A DNA stretch of 64,000 nucleotides from Humulus lupulus (taxonomy: Eukaryota; Streptophyta; Magnoliopsida; Rosales; Cannabaceae): contig NC_084801.1 in assembly GCF_963169125.1 (NCBI RefSeq), forward strand, positions 74,403,696 to 74,467,695. Reading direction: 5' to 3'. Positions 32,251 through 41,904 of the stretch are shown here, piece by piece. Numbering within the stretch: the stretch's first letter is position 1; every line of letters starts with the position of its first letter. The notes beneath the pieces were generated by a model. It had not been told where the DNA came from. It ran no database searches and saw only the letters and a program-made list of their open reading frames with translations. Position numbers and translations under genes: made by a program.

Positions 32251-33743
32251 ACTCAGAAAATCCCAGAGCAAGCAGATGTAATATATCACAATATAATTCG
32301 AGACCAACGCTCGACAATTTCCAACAATTCGGGCGTATCACGCCCTCCAAAAAAATTTCTATTCAATAGGGGGAACTAAGTCTCAACACTAAGATCTAGC
32401 CAATAAATATCCCCATCAAGGGTAAATATCAAATTACCTAGGACATCACTACTTGTGAATACATGAATTCTTCCCTTGTGATTTCCATTCAAGTGAACCT
32501 CTACATTACGAGGCACGTTAAAAATTATGAGACACATGCTAGTGGGACAAAGGGGCACGTGCCTCACTTGGCATCGAAGGCGTTAGGCTAGGGAAACCAC
32601 CCTCCCTATGCGAGGGCCATTGGAAAACAACCCATGCGCATGCCACTCTCGCTATTCGAGGGTCCTCGGCTGGCCCCCCCGTGCGCGTGTCGTGTCCGTG
32701 CGAGGCGTCATGCCTCACCCCCATATGATCACGCAAGGAAGCCTCGCCCCGTCACGCCTCCAAAGCAGCCTCGCTATGTGAGGGTGAAGCCTCACCTCGC
32801 CCCCTTGTGATCACGCAAGGAAGCCTCGCCCAGTCACTCCTTCAAAGAAGCCTCGCCTTGCCTCATCTCGTCTCCAACGTAGCCTTGCTATGTGAGGCAC
32901 CCTCGCTATGTTCTTCGTGTCCCACATACGTAGACCATTGCATCCAAACAAGGGTCTCCAAGGGTCATCTCGCTATGTTAGACCCTCAAAGGACCCCTAG
33001 CATCTCATTATGCGAGGCCTTCACTAGGCCTCCCACGTGCACCTTGGCTCGCCTCAAACACCATGTGCCTCGCTAAAGAGGCCCTAGTTCCCTTCTAGGA
33101 GTAGGTGCCACCAGCGAGGCATCCCTAGGCCTTGTCTTCTCACGACATGTAATGTGTGGAGCCTCCTCAATATGCGTACGAGGAACACTTGGAAATACCA
33201 AGTAGGAGTGTCATGTGATCATAGGGTGCCAAACATGAATTGATGTGGACGACTGGGTACAAGGTACGTGTACTGATATGGGATGTACGACCATGACAAG
33301 GACAAAGGCGTGGCCCTGTCATCCACGTCTGACGAGTAGTGGCAGTATGAACTTGTAAGGAGAGTGGAGGCACTAAATGGGCACCCCCAACCATATGTCA
33401 GTGTCGACAGTACGATGTCCTACACCACTAGTCTGGCAATGTCAGGGTAGACACCACTATTTCCCGAGCCACTACCCTGGCCATGCACCTGCGTACGACC
33501 TTATTCCCTGGCACCTACTTGTATAAGGGGGCCAATAGAGCCCACCTATAAATAGGATCCGACCCCTCAGGCTAGGGGGTTGAAAAATTCTTCGTATGAG
33601 AAAAAATTAAGAAATATATGATCTTGGCTACATTGTGGTTCTATATTTTCTTTCAAGTTCTTTCCATCTTGTTTCCAGCTGTCTTTCACAATATAATTTG
33701 AGTTTTCTAACCTTGTATCGTTGACGAGTTCTTACCGTCAATA
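32251..33743 (+). repeat. E2 5' LTR (left edge uncertain)
   Basis: The right edge is firm: ttcttaccgtcaata at 33743 matches the E1 LTR end and the primer site follows. A TATA-like box (tataaatagg) lies at 33547-33556. The middle (about 32560-33140) is GC-rich and full of short palindromic words such as cctcgctatgtgagg. The left edge probably lies between 32250 and 32560; no second LTR of E2 survives to fix it. The first 140 bp may be N-family sequence or a filler. Confidence 0.6.
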
Positions 33744-33765
33744 GTTTGGCACTGTCTGTGGGAAG
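33744..33765 (+). other. E2 primer binding site
   Basis: It reads gtttggcactgtctgtggga, the E1 site (gtttggcgccgtctgtggga) with two changes. It directly follows the LTR. Confidence 0.75.
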
Positions 33766-33783
33766 GATAAGTATCAAGCCACT

Positions 33784-34541
33784 TGTACGCCCTGATTTTC
33801 CCACGGGCTGATTAGCAGGCTGAGCTGCGACCTAATCATGATAGATCTCATGGACATCCCCAAGACCGGAGCTTCCATCATAAGGTCGTACCTCCTTAGC
33901 TCGAGGTAACCCAAGGGTTCGCCAAGATTGCCTAAGACCTGAGTCCAAACTCTGAAGGCCAAAGGTCGAGTTAAAGATCCAGCTCGTGGTACGAGCTGGA
34001 TCTGGAGGCTATGACCCTTTGTAAAGTCAACACACGCAAGGTAAACGTGCATATATCAGACATCACGTGTCTTATATGCCCCTGACTTCTCGGACACGCA
34101 CCAGGAACGTGCGTATTCAGACACCCACGACTGGGTTGGGCTGTGCGGCCCATTATCTCCTTACCTATTGATTTGACCACACTTATGTGTCAGGTTTAGG
34201 AATTAATCATGAATGTCACAGAGTTGATATGATAGGTAAGAAGGTCACGGGATGACCTTCTTACCAACCCCCAGGTGACTTCTCCTATAAATATGGAGAC
34301 CCTGGGAGTTGATAAGGGTTGGATTATCTCTTGTAAGAAATATCCTGTAATCATATATCCAGAATAGAGCAATAATATTGACTAGTGGAGTAGAAGGATT
34401 TTAACCTTTGAACCACTTAAAAACCGTGTCTTGAGTCACCTTTCCATTTCCTAAGATCATATATCTGTTTCGGTTCATTATTAGCACTAATCCCTTTCTC
34501 TTTTTCTCTTAATTACCTGTTGGCGAAGAACCGTATCAACA
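33784..34541 (+). repeat. R 5' LTR
   Basis: It is 758 bp, from TGTACGCCC to ATCAACA. A TATA-like box (tataaatat) lies at 34286-34294. A 16-bp inverted repeat, agctcgtggtacgagct, lies near 33981-33997. A second inverted repeat around gaaggtcacgggatgacctt lies near 34239. Confidence 0.95.
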
Positions 34542-34561
34542 GTTTGGTGCTTTCATTGAGG
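34542..34561 (+). other. R primer binding site
   Basis: It reads gtttggtgctttcattgagg directly after the LTR, a sequence I associate with Tat-type elements. I cannot name the tRNA with confidence. Confidence 0.65.
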
Positions 34562-34597
34562 GCAAGTCCGATTCAGTTCTTTCGCAAACATCCGACT

Positions 34598-36806
34598 ATG
34601 GTGACAACTCGATCCAGGCACGATAACGAGGCAGAGAAACATGATGGGCAGGAGGCTCATCATACTGCCACCCCCAGTGAACAAGTTCCTGAAGTTCAGC
34701 AGCGGCCAGGAAAACAGTCGGCGGGCCAAGACGACACTGGAAGTTCGGCACCTCGGCCGCCTAACCCGAACCCATGTTATTACACTGTGGTGGAAATGGA
34801 GAATGCTCAGCTGAGGAGCCAGCTAGCAAAAGCTAGTCAGCAGATCAAGGATGTGCTGGCCCGACTACCCCCTCTCACAACCGACGTTAATGTCGGAGAG
34901 AGGCAAGGCGAGGCTTCTAAGTCTCGCCGGGGTAATCGGTCCAGGCGTAGCCGTTCAAACTGACTTCCGATGTCCAACTCCACTCCTTCGTCACACCTTC
35001 GAGAGGCAAACTTCAGAGGAATGCCTAGGGCCGAACAACAGCAATACAGCCGTTCGGTTAGAACGTCAACTCCTAGTTCCAAACCTTCCTCGAGCGCGCC
35101 CAGGAGAGCTCGAGGAAATTCCTGAAGGAGATCCGGGGAGGGCTCACAGCATCAGTCCATCCCCAACAACCATCCTGCGCCTTGTCCAGATCGCCAGGCG
35201 CGAGACCAGCGGGTTGGTAGGGCCGAAAGGCCCCCACCGAATCTAATCCGACCTGATGGAACCAGGATCGCCTCTCCAGTCAGGCATCCTCCGTCTCCGA
35301 TCAGATATCTGTCTCCTCCTCGACCCATTCGAGATATTCCTACCTACGGAAGTAGCAGGAGAGACCTGCCATCAGCTGGACCTTCCCGGCGTAGCAGGGC
35401 GCCAGGGGAAAGCCCAGGACCTCACCACCAAAGGTGGACTCCAAGCCTATCTAGTAGGAGCCGCTGGACCGGCAGTCGCCGGAGTGGTCTCTCTGGGGGA
35501 CACCTGCACCAGCGTTTGAGTTCGGCGCAAAGTCCTCGAGTCACCCAAGGAGGCGACCTTTGAGATCGCCTCAACTCCCATAGAGGGGAGCAGGCGGGAG
35601 GAGATAGCCACGCTCGCTCGGGGGGGGGGGGGGCTGTCCGAAGTAGGTAATAGAGGGAATGCCCCAAATAACCTATCTCAAGATAGGAGGGGCAATATCC
35701 CACCAAATATGTACAATGGATCTGGAGCTGTTGAATAGCCCCAGAATAACCAAGGACACCAGGACCAAACCCTCGAACGCCTAACTCAGATGGAGGAGCT
35801 GACGAGGAAGCTCCTGACGGAGAAAGAAAAAGATGAGTATGATTCAGGGGACGAGATGGAACTCTTTGCCCCCAGTATAGCAGCAACAGCGTACCCGCCT
35901 GGCTTCCGTATGCCGCACCTGTCAGAGTTCAATGGAGACGGAGACCCGTCGGATCATCTAGGAATGTTCAACACCTTGATGATGGCTCACAACATCGGCC
36001 CCGAGCTGAGATGTTTAATCTTCCCTTCCACACTGATTGGACATGCCAGGCAGTGGTTCAAACAAGGTAAAAAGTAGTCAATCAGCTCCTGGAAGACTTT
36101 CTCGGCAGATTTCAAAAGGGCATTCCGAGCCTCCCAGGCCGCCCGCGTTCAGGCTGACTCCCTGGCTAACGTGAGGCAGCAGCCCGGTGAGACTCTGAAG
36201 GCCTACCTGAGCAGGTTTGCAAACGTTGCTGCTCAAGCTAGAGACGCGAATGATAGCTCCAAGCTCATGGCCATGAGAACTGGAATCCTCGTCGGAGGAG
36301 ATCTCTGGAAGGATATACAAAGGAAGGGAGTCAGCTCGGTTAAGGAATTCCTTAACAGGGCCCAAGAATGGATTAACTTGGAGGAGGCCGAAGCTTCAGC
36401 TGTGGGGACCAGCTAGGCCCCCGAACAGACTGCTGGAGTGAGGACAGAGGTCGTGGCAGCGACACAGAACGTCACACAGAACAACCAGCCTGGTGGAGGC
36501 AAAAGAAAGGGGAATGGTGAAGGCAGCCAACACGGTCAGAAGAAGAATAAGTCCATAGACAAGTTTAAGCCCGTCTTCGCAACTTATACCGAGCTCACCC
36601 AGTTTAGGGAGAATATCTTCCTAGCCAACTCTACTCGAGTCCCCTGGAAGAGGCCGGAGCCATTAAAGCACCACAAGGGGAAGAGAGACACTTCCATGTT
36701 TTGCCATTTTCATAACGATGTCGGCCACAATACCGACGATTGTAGACATCTAAAGGATGAGATCGAGACTCTCATTCGAGCCGGCCCCTTGGCTCAATAC
36801 ACATGA
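34598..36806 (+). pseudogene. Gag of R, many stops
   Basis: It starts at the ATG at 34598 (MVTTRSRHDNEAEKHDG). An Arg/Ser/Pro-rich N-terminal part runs to about 35600. A 14-G run (35620-35633) shifts the frame. The capsid-type core (35850-36400) contains FNGDGDPSDHLGMFNTLMM, ARQWF, then YLSRFANVAAQARD and VKEFLNRAQEWINLEEA. The Cys/His block is FCHFHNDVGHNTDDCRHLKDEIE (about 36700-36770). Stops lie at 34961, 35123, 35561, 35736, 36075, 36414 and 36804 (first base). Each is TGA or TAG and is one C-to-T step from CGA or CAG. The frame continues into protease without a normal break, so Gag and Pol form one polyprotein. Confidence 0.85.
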
Positions 36807-39800
36807 AATAGGGTTCCAGCAAGCCGACCTGCTCCGGAAATCCAGGCCAGTCAGCCCGGGTCTCGGGCAGACCAGGATGTTCCTCCTCCTGTGGTAGGAG
36901 GAGAGATATCCACCATCTCTGGAGGTCTGCACATGGCCGGCACAAGCAGAGGCGCCCAGAAGAGATACGTGAACGAACTAAAGGCTCATAATAGAGTGGA
37001 TTTCGTCCTGGAACAGCGTCAGTCAAAGCAGCAACGATTGGAAAGGCAACCAATCATTTTTACGGAGGAAGATGCGGGCCATGTCCAGTTCCCTCACAAT
37101 GATCCTCTGGTCGTAGCAGTTCAGCTCGCCAATCAGAGGGTGAGGAGGGTACTGATAGACAACGGGAGTTCGGTGAACCTCCTATTCCGATCCACCTTAG
37201 AGAAGATGGGTTTGACTGTCGCCGAGCTGAAGGCAACCTCCATGATGTTGTATGGTTTTTCGGGAGAAGGATCAGCGGCGATAGGGACGATCGAGCTGGT
37301 GATCACCCTAGATGAAGGATCTTGGACAGTCTCTAAACTCCTCGAGTTCGTGGTTATTGACTGCTCCGCTGCCTACAACGCCATTTTGGGACGACCTACG
37401 CTCAAAGCTTTTGAGGCCGTCACGTCCATTCGCCACCTCGCGATGAAATTGCCTACTTTGACGGGAATTTGCACTATCCATGGCGATCAGCTCGCTGCCA
37501 GGGAATGCTACAGCATTTCCATGAAGGGAAAATCTAAACCTGGGCAGCTGGCAATGGCCATTCAAGGTGAAGAGGAATCTCAGGAACCCTTAGTAGATCC
37601 TGAGATGGAAAAACCTCAAAGCGCCGAGGGGGAAAATGTCGTCTTAAGTGAGGATATTGACCCCCGAGTAGGCGAAGACAAATCCGAGCTCCAGGCGATT
37701 GAGGAGCTCGAGGAAGTGAACATTGATCCGCAGAATCCATCACGGATGGTCAAGCTCGGGAAAAACCTCTGTAGCAAGAGGAAGGTGGAGCTGACCAAGT
37801 TTCTGCGAGATAACCTGGACGTGTTTGCCTGGTCCCATGAGGACATGGTGGGAATCAGCCCAAGTGTCATCATGCATACACTTCATCTAGATAAGAGCGT
37901 TCCCGCCAAGTCCCAAAAGCAAAGGCATTTAGGAACAACTCGAGCTGAAGCCCTAGAGGAAGAGGTAGCCCGGCTCAAGAAATGCAGGTTTATCCGTGAA
38001 GCCAAGTTTCCAATATGGGTTGCCAACCCCGTGCTGGTCCCGAAGCCTAACAGGAAATGGCGGACCTGCATCGACTTCTCCGACTTGAATAAATCCTGCC
38101 CCAAGGATTGCTTTCCATTGCCAAGGATTGATCAGTTGGTGGACGCCACGGCAGGGCATGAGCTCATGTCATTTATGGACGCGTACTCAGGCTACAATTA
38201 GATCGCGATGAATCCGGCGGACCAGGAACACACCAGCTTCAGGACCCCGACTAACGTCTATTGTTACAAGGTCATGCCGTTCGGTCTGAAGAACGCCGGA
38301 GCTACCTACCAAAGGCTAGTAAATAGAATGACCAGATCGGAAAAAACATGGAAGTGTACATTGATGACATGACAGTCAAGTCAAAGACTGTCGATAACCA
38401 TGTTTCCGACCTGGAAGAATGTTTTAAGATACTACGGGAATATGGCATGAGGCTCAATCCACAGAAATGCACTTTTGGAGTCACGTCAGGGAAATTCCTG
38501 GGGTTCATAGTCAATACCCGAGGAATCAAGGCAAACCCTGACAAAATCAGATCACTTCTCGAGCTTCCTTCACCCAGGTCGCGGAGAGATGTCCAAGGCC
38601 TGACAGGAAGAGTGGCAGCCCTCAACCGGTTTATTTCCAAGTCCACCGATAAGTGTTTGCCCTTCTACAACCTGCTTCGAGGAAACAAGAAGTTTGAATG
38701 GTCAGTAGAGTGCGAAAGCGTATTCCTCGACCTGAAGGCACATCTAGCTGAGCCGCCCGTGCTATCCAAACCCAAGGCAGGAGAGCCTCTTTTTCTCTAC
38801 ATGGCTGTTACTAAGGACGCAGCTAGTGCCGTACTGGTACGAGAGGAGGACCAAGTTCAGAAGCCTATCTACTACATCAGCAAGAGACTTCTCGGGGCTG
38901 AGTCGCGATACCTGCTGATGGAGAAATTGGCGTTCTGCCTTATCACGGCTTCGCGAAAGCTCAGGCCGTACTTCCAGTCCCACCCGATTCACGTCATGAC
39001 CAATCAACCTTTAAGGCAGGTTTTGCAAAAACCTGAAGCATCGGGACGTTTGTTAAAGTGGACAATCGAACTCAGTCAGTTCGAGATTCGGTATACTCTG
39101 CGAACTGCTATAAAAGATCAGGCCCTGGCCGATTTCATGGCAGAGTGCACGGGATTCCAGGAGGATCCCGCAGAAGACTCACCCCAGGTCACCTAACCCC
39201 AAGCTTTGTGGAAGGTCTTTGTAGATGGTTCATCCAACGAGAACAGCTCCGGAGCTGGAATCATTTTGATATCCCCCGAGGGATATAGATTCCACTCCGC
39301 ACTGAGATTCGGATTCAAAGCCTCCAACAACGAGGCCGAATACGAAGCTTTGCTGGCAGGACTGAGGATGGCCCAGAAGTTGAAGGCGAGCTCCGTCCAG
39401 TGCTTCAGTGACTCCCAGTTCGTGGTAAATCAGGTCCTGGGCGAATATCAGGCATGGGGACCTAAGATGGCCGCCTATCTGGCGAAGGTAAAAGTTGAGC
39501 TGTCCGCGTTTAAGCGAGGCTCGATCGAACAAATACTTCGGGAGCAGAACGCTAACGCAGACGCTCTTGCCAAGCTCGCCACCTCTGGGGAAACGGAGAC
39601 CTTGGGGCTAGTACCAGTCGAATTTTTGGAGAAACCAAGCGTAGAAGATGTCAGGACGGAGGTCGAGATGATCGATGCCAGGCCGACCTGGATGACCCCC
39701 ATCCTTGAATATCTCATCGAGGGCAAGCTACCTGAAGGACGTAACGATGCACGGCGAGTCCTATACCAAGCTCCTTGTTATAAGATAGTCGATGGGGTGT

Positions 39801-40924
39801 TGTACCGACGTGGGCACTCCCTACCTCTCCTCCGATGTGTTCTTCCAGGCGAAGCAAAGGCCATCCTGCAGGAAGTGCACGAAGGATTTTGCAAAGACCA
39901 CACTGGGGGGCAGAGCATGGCCTTAAAGGTCCTGAGGTAGGGGTATTACTGGCCAACTCTGTCCAAAGACTCGATCTCATACGTGAGGAAATGCGACAAG
40001 TGCTAGCGATTCGCCGCAGTTGCCCGAGCTCCTCCAGTCGAGCTGAAGATGATCTCGTCCCCATGGCTGTTTTTCGTTTGGGGGATATACTTGGTTGGCG
40101 CCCTCCCCACTGGAAAAGGCGGGGTCCGTTACGCCGTGGTAGCCATCGACTACTTTACGAAGTGGGCTGAGGCAGAACCCTTGGCGATGATAACTCCCAA
40201 GAAAGTGCTTGACTTCGTGGTTAAAAGCATTATTTGTTGATTCGGCCTGCCCAAGAAGATCGTTTCTGATAACGGCACTCAATTCGACTGTGACCTGTTC
40301 ACTGAGTTTTGCGAAAGGCACGGAATTGTGAAAAGTTTCTCCTCCGTGGCCTATCCTCAAGCGAATGGCCAGGTCGAAGCTGTCAACAAGACCCTAAAGG
40401 CGAGCCTCAAGAAGAGATTAGACAAAGCAAAGGGGGTCTGGCCAAAACAGCTCCCCAAGGTCCTATGGGCATACCAGACCTCGCATCGGACTCCTACGGG
40501 TCATACTCCCTTTTCCCTAACCTTTGGGAGTGAGGCAGTCCTCCCCGTGGAGATTAAGGTGCTTTCGCATAGAGTCCAGTCTTACGACCAAGATCAAAAC
40601 CACAAGCTCCTGTGCAATTCCCTCGATCTAGTTGATGAAAGGCGAGAGGATTCGCAACTCCAGCTCGCCCATTATCAGTAGAAAATCACTCACTACTTCA
40701 ACACCAAAGTCAAAAAACGCGCCTTTAGCGTTGGCGACTTGGTCCTAAGGAGAGTTTTCCTGGCCGGGAAAGATACCAAAGATGGAGTCTTGGGACTAAA
40801 CTGGGAAGGACCATACCAGGTCATCGAAATCATCAAGGAGGGAACTTATAAGTTAGCTCGACTTAATGGAGGGGCGGTCCCGCAGACTTGGAACGCCATC
40901 CACCTGAAGAAATATTATCAATGA
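36807..40924 (+). pseudogene. Pol of R: protease, RT, RNase H, archaeal-type RNase H, integrase
   Basis: Domains in order: protease with VLIDNGSSVNLLF (Asp codon 37158-37160); RT from about 37800 with RTCIDFSDLNKSCPKDCFPLP and catalytic YIDD at 38357-38368; RNase H (38700-39150); archaeal-type RNase H (39206-39590) with VFVDGSS, NNEAEYEALLAGL, FSDSQFVVNQV and NADALAKLA, its four acidic residues intact; integrase with zinc-type HEGFCKDH and KCDKC, then AIDYFTKW, IVSDNGTQFD and QANGQVEAVNK (D, D and E present). It ends at TGA 40922-40924 after WNAIHLKKYY. Internal stops begin at 38199, 39194, 39938, 40004, 40238 and 40679. A deletion of a few bases near 38331-38336, just before YIDD, shifts the frame. 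Confidence 0.9.
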
Positions 40925-41034
40925 TTCACTTGTAAGGCTTGGAAGGCCACTTTTTATGTATGAATGAGAATCAGCTTTTTGTACATGTTTGCAAGTGTAA
41001 TCTAAAGTAACCACGAAAGACCCTTTCCCAGTTA

Positions 41035-41045
41035 CTTGGGGGGCA
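41035..41045 (+). other. internal polypurine-like motif after R pol
   Basis: The motif cttggggggca lies about 110 bp after the pol stop. It repeats the core of the true 3' tract at 45464-45476 exactly. Confidence 0.65.
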
Positions 41046-41049
41046 TATG

Positions 41050-41760
41050 GTGCCTGGATATAACCAGGTCTCCTTAATGACTTAGAAGTTGATTCATATC
41101 AATTGACCGTTGTTTTTCTTAAAAAACGCGAGATATTGATAAGGATTAAACGCTAACTAAGTCCTATCCTGGATATAATTGGATCATAAAACTTAGAAGT
41201 TGATTTAAATCTATTGATCGTTGTTCTTCTTAAAGAGCTCGAGATATGGATAAAAGTTAACACGAACTAAGTTTTCAAAATAAGTTCCTGGTCATAACCG
41301 GGTCATAAAACTTAGAAGTTGATTTAAATCTATTGATCGTTGTTCTTCTTAAATAGCTCGAGATATGGATAAAAGTTAACACGAACGAAGTTTTCAAAAT
41401 AAGTTCCTGGATATAACCGGGTCATAAAACTTAGAAGTTGATTTAAATCTATTGATCGTTGTTCTTCTTAAAGAGCTCGAGATATGGATAAAAGTTAACA
41501 CGAACTAAGTTTTCAAAATAAGTTCCTGGTCATAACCGGGTCATAAAACTTAGAAGTTGATTTAAATCTATTGATCATTGTTCTTCTTAAAGTGCTCGAG
41601 ATATGGATAAAAGTTAACACGAACTAAGTTTTCAAATTAAGTTCATGGTCCTAACCGGGTCATAAAACTTAGAAGTTGATTTAAATCTATCGATCGTTGT
41701 TCTTCCTAAAGAGCCCGAGATATGGTTAAAAGTTAGCACGAACTAAGTTTTTCAAGAAAT
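41050..41760. repeat. 119-bp tandem repeat array in R
   Basis: Six units begin near 41052, 41167, 41286, 41405, 41524 and 41643. The last four starts are exactly 119 bp apart, and the first unit is a few bases shorter. The core reads cataaaacttagaagttgat, followed by tctattgatcgttgttcttc and ctcgagatatggataaaag. Inner units are nearly identical and outer ones diverged. It lies between pol and the antisense gene. Confidence 0.95.
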
Positions 41761-41904
41761 TGTAACCAAAGCGCGTAAATAAAAAAAAAAAAAAAAGGAT
41801 CAATTGAAAGCGTTAAATCAAATTGTCTCGAGGTGAAAGCACCTCGTGCAAAGGTTACATAAAAAGTATTTAAAAATATTGAAGGGCACAAGAAAAGAAA
41901 CGCC

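Noticed and set aside
33167..34180. Minus-strand frames of 69-92 codons in and near the R 5' LTR
   Set aside because: They repeat in the 3' LTR only because the LTRs are copies, and they cross the LTR edge in one case.
41050..41760. CRISPR-like regular repeats
   Set aside because: Units of 119 bp are contiguous with no unique spacers, in a eukaryotic element; it is a tandem repeat.
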